From assembly GCA_963402885.1 (NCBI GenBank), contig OY727101.1, forward strand, positions 13,092,917 to 13,156,916: a stretch of 64,000 bases of DNA, written 5' to 3'. Position 1 is the first letter of the stretch. Every line of letters starts with the position of its first letter. Shown piece by piece: positions 47,374-56,161 of this stretch. The DNA is from Antedon bifida (taxonomy: Eukaryota > Echinodermata > Crinoidea > Comatulida > Antedonidae). The notes below the pieces were generated by a model. It had not been told where the DNA came from. It did not search any database and saw nothing but the letters and a program-made list of their open reading frames with translations. Both the position numbers and the translations under genes were made by a program.

Positions 47374-47445
47374 GGCTTCGTAGTGTAGTGGTTATCACGT
47401 CTGCTTAACACGCAGAAGGTCCCCGGTTCGAGCCCGGGCGAAACC
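47374..47445 (+). tRNA. tRNA-Val (AAC), slot 2
   Basis: GGCTTCG form with C3-A70. Confidence 0.9.
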
Positions 47446-47664
47446 TATTTTTGTAACTTTATGGTGAAAAGTAGGCTACTGTATACGCAATATAATACAC
47501 AGTATAATTATCTTATTTTTATTACTTTTTTAAAATACTTATTTTGTGTAATCGGTAATTATCACTTTTACACATATTTTATTTGGCTTTGTGCTTATTA
47601 CCATATCTATTTGTAATTTAAATGGTTTAAAAAACTTTGTGTAACCCACATTGTTGGTGTAAGT

Positions 47665-47736
47665 GGTTTCGTAATTTAGTGGTTATCACGTCTGCTTAAC
47701 ACGCAGAAGGTCCCCGGTTCGAGCCCGGGCGAAACC
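47665..47736 (+). pseudogene. degenerate tRNA-Val (AAC), slot 3
   Basis: Same TAATTTAGTGG D-arm damage as 44,333. Confidence 0.7.
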
Positions 47737-47889
47737 TAATTCTTCCTTTTTTATTTGCGGATTCTGCCATTATTATATGTTTTTAACACCTCCTTCCTTG
47801 CTTTTACATTTGAGTTTGTGTTTGTGGTATTTTGTTATTCAATTCGCTTCGCAAAAATTTGTGAATCACAGCGTTATTGTTATACAGGC

Positions 47890-47961
47890 GGTTTCGTGGT
47901 GTAGTGGTTATCACGTCTGCTTCACACGCAGAAAGTCCCCGGTTCGAGCCCGGCCGGAACC
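47890..47961 (+). tRNA. tRNA-Val (CAC), slot 4, T-stem mismatch
   Basis: The 3' T-stem strand is CCGGC, which breaks the last T-stem pair (C49 with C65). The variable loop reads AAAGTC as in 44,559. Confidence 0.72.
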
Positions 47962-48015
47962 TGTTTTATTTAATTGATTTCTTTTAATTGAAAAACAAAT
48001 ATCCTTTTAAAATTA

Positions 48016-48472
48016 AGTATTCAACATGTTTACCAATAATGTGCTTAGGTATTCAACATGTTTACCAATATGTGCTTAGGTATTCAACATGTTTACCAAT
48101 AATGTGCTTAGGTATTCAACATGTTTACCAATAATGTGCTTCGGTATTGAACATGTATGTGCTTAGGTATTCAACATGTTTACCAATATGTGCTTAGGTA
48201 TTCAACATGTTTACCAATAATGTGCTTAGGTATTCAACTTGTTTACCAATAATGTGCTTAGGTATTCAACATGTTTACCAATAATATGCTTAGGTATTCA
48301 ACATGTTTACCAATGATGTGCTTAGGTATTCAACATGTTTACCAATAATGTGCTTAGGTATTCAACATGTTTACCAATATGTGCTTAGGTATTCAACATG
48401 TTTACCAATATGTGCTTAGGTATTCAACATGTTTACCAATAATGTGCTTAGGTATTCTACATGTTTTATCAC
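48016..48472 (+). repeat. array minisatellite block
   Basis: Near copy of the 44,684 block, including the same truncated GAACATGTATGTG unit and one extra 32-bp unit at its end. Confidence 0.95.
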
Positions 48473-48570
48473 TTTTACACATGTTTATTTAGCTTTGTGC
48501 TTATTACCATATTTATTTGTAATTTAAATGGATTAAAAAACTTTATATAAACTACATTGTTGCTCTACGT

Positions 48571-48594
48571 GGTTTTGTAGTGTAGTGGTTATCA
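48571..48594 (+). pseudogene. tRNA-Val 5' fragment at a duplication junction
   Basis: GGTTTTG to GGTTATCA, then the duplicated left flank. Copy of 45,229 with an extra C-to-T. Confidence 0.85.
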
Positions 48595-48595
48595 T

Positions 48596-48860
48596 GTTTA
48601 CATAAAACAAAGCGGCATTCCCCGGTATCCTTGTAATCATTAGATTCATTTTAATAGTGAAATCATAGTTATCAATAATTATTTGCCTTTACATTGTTTA
48701 CAGGTCTTTAATTAGAGACATGTTATTAGGTTGTCATTCAATGTTTATTCGTCTAGTACAGAGTACATTGAACTTTTGCAAAGCAACCGCTCGGAACTCC
48801 AATTTCAAAAAGCGCCCTCAATTTGATTAAGATCGCTATTTTCATTGGAATACTATAATT
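48596..48860 (+). repeat. internal copy of the array's left flank
   Basis: Second internal copy of the 37,940-38,197 flank, almost identical to the one at 45,254. Confidence 0.85.
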
Positions 48861-48932
48861 GGTTTCGTGGTGTAGTGGTTATCACGTCTGCTTTACACGC
48901 AGAAGGTCCCCGGTTCGAGCCCGGGCGGAACC
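48861..48932 (+). tRNA. tRNA-Val (UAC), copy of the array's first gene
   Basis: Intact. Counterpart of 45,519. The segment after it has about 30 bases (TGTTATTGATATACATACTT) not present in the sister copy. Confidence 0.92.
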
Positions 48933-49163
48933 TGAACTTTGATTACATTTTTTTTTATTGAAGAGTATCTTTTTATCTTTTTAAATTGTTATTAAAAAAC
49001 TTCATTTACTGATTCAGCTGTTATTGATATACATACTTCTTTTCAAGACTTGCCGTCCTAGCCTTTAAATTGTGGTTTGTTTTTGTGCTTTTTTATTAAT
49101 TAATTTGTTTAATTAAGAAGCCACAATTTGTAACCCGCACCACAGCATTACCTTGTTATATGC

Positions 49164-49235
49164 GGCTTCGTGGTGTAGTGGTTATCACGTCTGCTTAACA
49201 CGCAGAAGGTCCCCGGTTCGAGCCCGGGCGAAACC
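49164..49235 (+). tRNA. tRNA-Val (AAC), GGCTTCG form
   Basis: Counterpart of 45,793; C3-A70. Confidence 0.9.
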
Positions 49236-49457
49236 TATTTTTTCTACCTTTTTTTTTTTATTGTAAAATATCTTTTTAAAATTATTAATTAAAAACTTAA
49301 TTTACTGATTCATCCCTATCGATATACATATTTCTTTCAAGATTTGCCGTCATAGCTTTTAAATTTTGGTTTGTTTTTGTGCTTTTTTATTAATTAATTT
49401 GTTTAATTAAGTAGCCACAATGTGTAACCCACACCACAGCGTTACGTTATTATATGT

Positions 49458-49529
49458 GGCTTCGTGGTGTAGTGGTTATCACGTCTGCTTAACACGCAGA
49501 AGGTCCCCGGTTCGAGCCCGGGCGAAACC
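49458..49529 (+). tRNA. tRNA-Val (AAC), GGCTTCG form
   Basis: Counterpart of 46,087; C3-A70. Confidence 0.9.
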
Positions 49530-50143
49530 TATATTTTTTTTTTAACATTATGGTGAAAAGTACTGTATTCGTAATATGATATAGATATATCTCGTTTTAT
49601 TTTTTTTAATACTTATTTTGTGGAATCGTTCACATGTTTATTTAGCTTTGTGCTTATTACCAAATTTGTTTATAATTTACAATTACGCTACAGGAAATAC
49701 AAACAACAAGAGGACAAACGTCCAATACCTGTACTAATCATTTTTATTTGCAGATAAAAGAAGATAAATTAATTGGATCTGTACAGTGATAAAATGAAAT
49801 ATTTATAAGTGGACTTAAATTTATTTAAGTTATTTGAATTTAGTAAGGATTGACTTAAAGTATACCATATTAGAGGACCATGGTATTTTATAGAAATTTA
49901 AAAAAAAAATTAAAGTACTGAAATTGCGGATTTGACATTTTTTTTTGTTATTGAAAAATATACATATATCTTTTAAAAATTATTATTTGAAATATTTTGT
50001 ATGCGGATTCTGCCATTATTGATATACCTATATATTTTTACGACCTCGTCATATCTTTTAAATTTTAGTTTGCTGTTGTGGTTTTTTGTTATTTAATTCG
50101 CTTTGCAAAAATGTGTGAATCACAGCGTTATTGTTATACAAGC

Positions 50144-50207
50144 GGTTTAGTGGTTATCACGTCTGCTTCACACGCAGAAGGTCCCCGGTTCGAGGCCGGG
50201 CGAAACC
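50144..50207 (+). pseudogene. tRNA-Val (CAC) with 8-nt D-arm deletion
   Basis: GGTTTAGTGGTTATC lacks 8 bases present in its counterpart at 46,773, which removes half the D arm and the A box. The deletion is flanked by GTGG repeats, suggesting slippage. The T-loop has a further change (GAGGCC). Confidence 0.85.
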
Positions 50208-50259
50208 TGTTTAATATAATTGATTTCTTTTAATTGAAAAACATATATCCTTTTAAAAT

Positions 50260-50464
50260 TAGGTATTCAACATGTTTACCAATAATTGCTTAGGTATTCA
50301 ACATGTTTACCAATATGTGCTTAGGTATTCAACATGTTTACCAATATGTGCTTAGGTATTCAACATGTTTACCAATATGTGCTTAGGTATTCAACATGTT
50401 TACCAATATGTGCTTAGGTATTCAACATGTTTACCAATAATGTGCTTAGGTATTCAACATGTTT
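50260..50464 (+). repeat. array minisatellite block
   Basis: Copy of the 46,896 block, 7 units. Confidence 0.95.
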
Positions 50465-50567
50465 TATCACTTTTACACATGTTTATTTAGCTTTGTGCTT
50501 ATTACCATATTTATTTGTGATTTAAATGGATTAAAAACTTTATGTAAACTACATTGTTGCTCTACGT

Positions 50568-50639
50568 GGTTTCGTAGTGTAGTGGTTATCACGTCTGCTT
50601 TACACGCAGAAGGTCCCCGGTTCGAGCCCGGGCGGAACC
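50568..50639 (+). tRNA. tRNA-Val (UAC), slot 1
   Basis: Intact. Flanks identical to 47,205. Confidence 0.92.
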
Positions 50640-50736
50640 TGTCTTTGATTAATTGTTTTTTTTTATTGAAAAATATATTTTTAAAATTATTATTTAAAAA
50701 CTTAATTTACTGATTCAGCGTTATGTTATTATAAGA

Positions 50737-50808
50737 GGCTTCGTAGTGTAGTGGTTATCACGTCTGCTTAACACGCAGAAGATCCCCGGTTCGAGCCCGG
50801 GCGAAACC
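50737..50808 (+). tRNA. tRNA-Val (AAC), slot 2
   Basis: The variable loop reads AAGATC, and the 3' flank is TATTTTTTAAACTCTATGG. Both marks reappear on the CAC gene at 60,189, so this gene or a sister donated that 3' half. Confidence 0.88.
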
Positions 50809-51018
50809 TATTTTTTAAACTCTATGGTGAAAAGTACTGTATACGCAATATAATATTACAGTATATCTTATTTTTATTACTTTTTTAAAATACTTATTTT
50901 GTGTAATCGGTAATTATCACTTTTACACATCTTTATTTGGCTTTGTGCTTATTACCATATCTATTTGTAATTTAAATGGATTAAAAAACTTTGTGTAACC
51001 CACATTGTTGGTGTAAGT

Positions 51019-51090
51019 GGTTTCGTAGTGTAGTGGTTATCACGTCTGCTTCACACGCAGAAGGTCCCCGGTTCGAGCCCGGGCGGAACC
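51019..51090 (+). tRNA. tRNA-Val (CAC) with slot-3 5' flank and slot-4 3' flank
   Basis: 5' TTGGTGTAAGT and TAGTGTAGTGG as in slot-3 genes; CAC anticodon, CGGAACC end and TGTTTTATTTAATTG as in slot 4. A chimera whose joint lies inside the gene. Same structure at 54,046 and 58,881. Confidence 0.92.
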
Positions 51091-51143
51091 TGTTTTATTT
51101 AATTGATTTCTTTTAATTGAAAAACAAATATCCTTTTAAAATT

Positions 51144-51747
51144 ATGTATTCAACATGTTGACCAATAATGTGCTTAGGTATTCAACATGCTTACCAATAT
51201 GTGCTTAGGTATTGAACATGTTTACAAATAATGTGCTTAGGTATTCAACATGTTGTTTACCAATAATTTACTTAGGTATTCAACATGTTTACCAATAATG
51301 TGCTTCGGTATTCAACATGTTGTTTACCAATAATTTACTTAGGTATTCAACATTTTTACCAATATGTGCTTAGGTATTCAACTTGTTTACCAATAATGTG
51401 CTTAGGTATTCAACATGTTTACCAATAATGTGCTTAGGTATTCAACATGTTTACCAATAATGTGCTTAGGTATTCAACATGTTTACCAATAATGTGCTTA
51501 GCTATTCAACATGTTTACCAATAATGTGCTTAGGTATTTAACATGTTTACCAATAATGTGCTTAGGTATTCAACATGTTTCCCAATATGTGCTTAGATAT
51601 TCAACATGTTTACCCATAATGTGCTTAGGTATTCAACATGTTTACCAATAATGTGCTTAGGTATTCAACATGTTTACCAATATGTGCTTAGGTATTCAAC
51701 ATGTTTACCAATATGTGCTTAGGTATTCAATATGTTTACCAATAATC
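51144..51747 (+). repeat. array minisatellite block
   Basis: About 19 units, rich in the 35-bp CATGTTGTTTACC form. Related in variant order to the blocks at 54,172 and 59,007. Confidence 0.95.
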
Positions 51748-51839
51748 ATAATAATAATTAGCTTTGTGCTTATTACCATATTTATTTGTAATTTAAATGG
51801 ATTAAAAAACTTTATGTAAACGACTTTGTTGCTCTACGT

Positions 51840-51911
51840 GGTTTCGTAGTGTAGTGGTTATCACGTCTGCTTTACACGCAGAAGGTCCCCGGTTCGAGCC
51901 CGGGCGGAACC
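51840..51911 (+). tRNA. tRNA-Val (UAC), slot 1
   Basis: Intact; followed by T5. Confidence 0.92.
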
Positions 51912-52008
51912 TGTTTTTGATTAATTGTTTTTTTTTATTGAAAAATTTATTTTTTAAATTATTATTTAAAAACTTAATTTACTGATTCAGCGTTATGTTA
52001 TTATAAGA

Positions 52009-52080
52009 GGCTTCGTAGTGTAGTGGTTATCACGTCTGCTTAACACGCAGAAGGTCCCCGGTTCGAGCCCGGGCGAAACC
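52009..52080 (+). tRNA. tRNA-Val (AAC), slot 2
   Basis: GGCTTCG form with C3-A70, followed by T7. Confidence 0.9.
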
Positions 52081-52290
52081 TATTTTTTTAACTTTATGGT
52101 GAAAAGTACTGTATACGCAATATAATATTACAGTATATCTTATTTTTATTACTTTTTTAAAATACTTATTTTGTGTAATCGGTAATTATCACTTTTACAC
52201 ATATTTATTTGGCTTTGTGCTTATTACCATATCTATTTGTAATTTAAATGGATTAAAAAACTTTGTGTAACCCACATTGTTGGTGTAAGT

Positions 52291-52362
52291 GGTTTCGTAG
52301 TGTAGTGGTTATCACGTCTGCTTCACACGCAGAAGGTCCCCGGTTCGAGCCCGGGCGAAACC
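52291..52362 (+). tRNA. tRNA-Val (CAC) in slot 3
   Basis: Both flanks and both acceptor strands (GGTTTCG/CGAAACC) are those of the AAC gene at 42,700, yet the anticodon is CAC. Either an A34-to-C change or a short conversion tract. Confidence 0.92.
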
Positions 52363-52515
52363 TAATTCTTCCTTTTTTATTTGCGGATTCTGCCATTATT
52401 ATATGTTTTTAACACCTCCTTCCTTGCATTTACATTTTAGTTTGTGTTTGTGGTTTTTTGTTATTCAATTCGCTTCACAAAAATGTGTGAATCACAGCGT
52501 TATTGTAATACAAGC

Positions 52516-52587
52516 GGTTTCGTGGTGTAGTGGTTATCACGTCTGCTTCACACGCAGAAGGTCCCCGGTTCGAGCCCGGGCGGAACC
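52516..52587 (+). tRNA. tRNA-Val (CAC), slot 4
   Basis: Intact. From this gene onward the sequence to 53,831 matches 60,471-61,787 at an offset of about 7,956. Confidence 0.92.
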
Positions 52588-52640
52588 TGTTTTATTTAAT
52601 TGATTTCTTTTAATTGAAAAAAAATATCCTTTTAAAATTA

Positions 52641-53488
52641 GATATTCAACATGTTTACCAATAATGTGCTTAGGTATTCAACATGTTTACCAATAATGTG
52701 CTTAGGTATTCAACATGTTGTTTACCAATAATTTACTTATGTATTCAACATGTTTACCAATAATGTGCTTAGGTATTCAACATGTTGTTTACCAATAATT
52801 TACTTAGGTATTCAACATGTTTATCAATAATGTGTTTCGGTATTGAACATGTATGTGCTTAGGTATTCAACATGTTTACCAATATGTGCTTAGGTATTCA
52901 ACATGTTTACCAATAATGTGCTTAGGTATTCAACATGTTTCTCAATATGTGCTTAGGTATCCAACATGTTTACCAATGATGTGCTTAGGTATTCAATATG
53001 TTCACCCATAATGTGCTTAGGTAATCAACATGTTTACCAATATGTGCTTAGGTAATCGACATGTTTACCAATATGTGCTTAGGTAATCAACATGTTTACC
53101 AATATGTGCTTAGGTATTCAACATGTTTACCAATATGTGGTTAGGTATTCAACATGTTTACCAATAATGTGCTTAGGTATTCTACTTGTTCTTTACCAAT
53201 AATGTGCTTAGGTATTCAACATGTTTACCAATATGTGCTTAGGTATTCAACATGTTTACCAATAATGTGCTTAGGTATTCAACATGTTGTTTACCAATAA
53301 TGTGCTTATGTATTCAACATGTTTACCAATAATGTGCTTAGGTATTCAACATGTTGTTTACCAATAATATGCTTAGGTATTCAACATGTTTACCAATAAT
53401 GTGCTTAGGTATTCAACATGTTTACCATTATGTGCTTAGGTATTCAACATGTTTACCAATAATATGCTTAGGTATTCTACATGTTTTA
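52641..53488 (+). repeat. array minisatellite block (longest)
   Basis: About 27 units with a recognisable order of variants (GTAATCAACATG, GTTCTTTACC, GTATCCAACATG) that is repeated in the 60,597 block. Confidence 0.95.
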
Positions 53489-53590
53489 TCACTTTTACAC
53501 ATGTTTATTTAGCTTTGTGCTTATTACCATATTTATTTGTAATTTAAATGGATTAAAAAACTTTATGTAAACTACATTGTTGCTCTACGT

Positions 53591-53662
53591 GGTTTCGTAG
53601 TGTAGTGGTTATCACGTCTGCTTTTCACGCAGAAGGTCCCCGGTTCGAACCCGGGCGGAACC
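53591..53662 (+). tRNA. tRNA with valine body and UUC (Glu) anticodon
   Basis: The anticodon loop is TTTTCAC, giving TTC at 53,624-53,626, one base away from the TTTACAC of UAC genes (A35 to T). Its paralogue at 61,547 keeps TAC, so UUC is derived. A second change makes the T loop TTCGAAC, still compatible with the B box. All stems close. If charged with valine it would misread GAA; it may equally be silent. Confidence 0.85.
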
Positions 53663-53759
53663 TGTTTTTGATTAATTGGTTTTTTTTATTGAAAAATATA
53701 TTTTTTAAATTATTATTTAAAAACTTAATTTACTGATTCAGCGTTATGTTACTATAAGA

Positions 53760-53831
53760 GGCTTCGTAGTGTAGTGGTTATCACGTCTGCTTAACACGCA
53801 GAAGGTCCCCGGTTCGAGCCCGGGCGAAACC
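53760..53831 (+). tRNA. tRNA-Val (AAC), slot 2
   Basis: GGCTTCG form with C3-A70. Confidence 0.9.
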
Positions 53832-54045
53832 TATTTTTTTAACTTTATGGTGAAAAGTACTGTATACGCAATATAATAATATTACAGTATATCTTATTTT
53901 TATTACTTTTTTAAAATACTTATTTTGTGTAATCGGTAATTATCACTTTTACACATCTTTATTTGGCTTTGTGCTTATTACCATATCTATTTGTAATTTA
54001 AATGGATTAAAAAACTTTTTTGTAACCCACATTGTTGGTGTAAGT

Positions 54046-54117
54046 GGTTTCGTAGTGTAGTGGTTATCACGTCTGCTTCACACGCAGAAGGTCCCCGGTT
54101 CGAGCCCGGGCGGAACC
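54046..54117 (+). tRNA. tRNA-Val (CAC), slot-3/slot-4 chimera
   Basis: Same flank combination as 51,019. Body intact. Confidence 0.92.
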
Positions 54118-54171
54118 TGTTTTATTTAATTGATTTCTTTTAATTGAAAAACAAATATCCTTTTAAAATTA

Positions 54172-54807
54172 TGTATTCAACATGTTTACCAATAATGTGC
54201 TTAGGTATTCAACATGCTTACCAATATGTGCTTAGGTATTCAACATGTTGTTTACCAATAATTTACTTAGGTATTCAACATGTTTACCAAATGTGTTTCG
54301 GTATTGAACATGTTTACAAATAATGTGCTTAGGTATTCAACATGTTGTTTACCAATAATTTACTTAGGTATTCAACATGTTTACCAATAATGTGCTTCGG
54401 TATTCAACATGTTGTTTACCAATAATTTACTTAGGTATTCAACATTTTTACCAATATGTGCTTAGGTATTCAACTTGTTTACCAATAATGTGCTTAGGTA
54501 TTCAACATGTTTACCAATAATGTGCTTAGGTATTCAACATGTTTACCAATAATGTGCTTAGGTATTCAACATGTTTACCAATAATGTGCTTAGGTATTCA
54601 ACATGTTTACCAATAATGTGCTTAGGTATTTAACATGTTTACCAATAATGTGCTTATGTATTCAACATGTTTACCAATAATGTGCTTAGGTATTCAACAT
54701 GTTTACCCATAATGTGCTTAGGTATTCAACATGTTTACCAATATGTGCTTGGGTATTCAACATGTTTACCAATATGTGCTTAGGTATTCAATATGTTTAC
54801 CAATAAT
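54172..54807 (+). repeat. array minisatellite block
   Basis: About 20 units. Ends in the same GTTTACCAATAATCATAATA transition as the 51,144 and 59,007 blocks. Confidence 0.95.
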
Positions 54808-54900
54808 CATAATAATAATTAGCTTTGTGCTTATTACCATATTTATTTGTAAGTTAAATGGATTAAAAAACTTTATGTAAACGACATTGTTGCTCTACGT

Positions 54901-54972
54901 GGTTTCGTAGTGTAGTGGTTATCACGTCTGCTTTACACGCAGAAGGTCCCCGGTTTGAGCCCGGGCGGAACC
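54901..54972 (+). tRNA. tRNA-Val (UAC), slot 1, T-loop change
   Basis: The T loop is TTTGAGC instead of TTCGAGC: C56 is lost, which weakens the B box and the G19-C56 tertiary pair. Probably reduced function. Confidence 0.7.
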
Positions 54973-55069
54973 TGTTTTTGATTAATTGTTTTTTTTTATT
55001 GAAAAATATATTTTTTAAATTATTATTTAAAAACTTAATTTACTGATTCAGCGTTATGTTATTATAAGA

Positions 55070-55141
55070 GGCTTCGTAGTGTAGTGGTTATCACGTCTGC
55101 TTAACACGCAGAAGGTCCCCGGTTCGAGCCCGGGCGGAACC
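55070..55141 (+). tRNA. tRNA-Val (AAC), slot 2, CGGAACC end
   Basis: GGCTTCG with CGGAACC, so both C3-A70 and a T5-G68 pair occur in the acceptor stem. Start of three 282-bp steps. Confidence 0.85.
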
Positions 55142-55351
55142 TATTTTTTTAACTTTATGGTGAAAAGTACTGTATACGCAATATAATATTACAGTATATC
55201 TTATTTTTATTACTTTTTTAAAATACTTATTTTGTGTAATCGGTAATTATCACTTTTACACATATTTATTTGGCTTTGTGCTTATTACCATATCTATTTG
55301 TAATTTAAATGGATTAAAAAACTTTGTGTAACCCACATTGTTGGTGTAAGT

Positions 55352-55423
55352 GGTTTCGTAGTGTAGTGGTTATCACGTCTGCTTAACACGCAGAAGGTCC
55401 CCGGTTCGAGCCCGGGCGAAACC
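55352..55423 (+). tRNA. tRNA-Val (AAC), slot-3 5' flank and slot-2 3' flank
   Basis: Full GGTTTCG/CGAAACC acceptor. Flank mixture again places a joint within the gene. Confidence 0.92.
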
Positions 55424-55633
55424 TATTTTTTTAACTTTATGGTGAAAAGTACTGTATACGCAATATAATATTACAGTATATCTTATTTTTATTACTTTTT
55501 TAAAATACTTATTTTGTGTAATCGGTAATTATCACTTTTACACATATTTATTTGACTTTGTGCTTATTACCATATCTATTTGTAATTTAAATGGATTAAA
55601 AAACTTTGTGTAACCCACATTGTTGGTGTAAGT

Positions 55634-55705
55634 GGTTTCGTAGTGTAGTGGTTATCACGTCTGCTTAACACGCAGAAGGTCCCCGGTTCGAGCCCGGGCG
55701 ATACC
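55634..55705 (+). tRNA. tRNA-Val (AAC), slot 3, acceptor change
   Basis: The 3' acceptor strand reads CGATACC, so T69 faces T4. Otherwise intact. Confidence 0.75.
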
Positions 55706-55858
55706 TAATTCTTCCTTTTTTATTTGCGGATTCTGCCATTATTATATGTTTTTAACACCTCCTTCCTTGCTTTTATATTTTAGTTTGTGTTTGTGGTTTT
55801 TAGTTATTCAATTCGCTTCGAAAAAATGTGTGAATCACAGCGTTATTTTAATACAAGC

Positions 55859-55930
55859 GGTTTCGTGGTGCAGTGGTTATCACGTCTGCTTTACACGCAG
55901 AAGGTCCCCGGTTCGAGCCCGGGCGGAACC
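55859..55930 (+). tRNA. tRNA-Val (UAC) with slot-4 5' flank and slot-2 3' flank
   Basis: 5' TACAAGC is that of CAC genes, but the anticodon is TAC. The A box reads TGGTGCAGTGG, which still fits the consensus. Confidence 0.9.
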
Positions 55931-56140
55931 TATTTTTTTAACTTTATGGTGAAAAGTACTGTATACGCAATATAATATTACAGTATATCTTATTTTTATT
56001 ACTTTTTTAAAATACTTATTTTGTGTAATCGGTAATTATCACTTTTACACATATTTATTTGGCTTTGTGCTTATTACCATATCTATTTGTAATTTAAATG
56101 GATTAAAAAACTTTGTGTAACCCACATTGTTGGTGTAAGT

Positions 56141-56161
56141 GGTTTCGTAGTGTAGTGGTTA
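56141..56161 (+). pseudogene. tRNA-Val (CAC), 5' part, split by a LINE
   Basis: GGTTTCG to TGGTTA, slot-3 5' flank. The remaining 51 bases continue at 58,401. Confidence 0.92.
56156..56161 (+). repeat. target-site duplication TGGTTA, left copy
   Basis: Identical to 58,395-58,400 at the other end of the LINE. The six bases lie in the D arm of the tRNA gene. Confidence 0.8.

Larger units (their letters stand above)
43872..50567 (+). repeat. two tandem 3.33-3.37 kb blocks
   Basis: Genes at 43,872, 44,042, 44,333, 44,559, 45,519, 45,793, 46,087 and 46,773 recur at offsets 3,331-3,371 (47,205 to 50,144). Small indels raise the offset stepwise. Rare mutations (AATTTAG D arm, AAAGTC variable loop, GGTTTAG acceptor) are shared, which shows recent duplication. 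A third start lies at 50,568 and 50,737. Confidence 0.93.
52516..53831 (+). repeat. 1.3-kb segment duplicated at 60,471-61,787
   Basis: CAC gene, long minisatellite, UAC-position gene and AAC gene are shared in order and spacing. The upstream flank differs (slot 4 here, slot 3 at 60,471), so homology starts inside the tRNA gene. Confidence 0.92.
55070..55705 (+). repeat. tandem 282-bp units (tRNA-Val AAC plus spacer)
   Basis: AAC genes at 55,070, 55,352 and 55,634 are spaced exactly 282 bases apart with near-identical spacers. The first has the slot-2 5' flank and the others the slot-3 5' flank. Confidence 0.9.
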
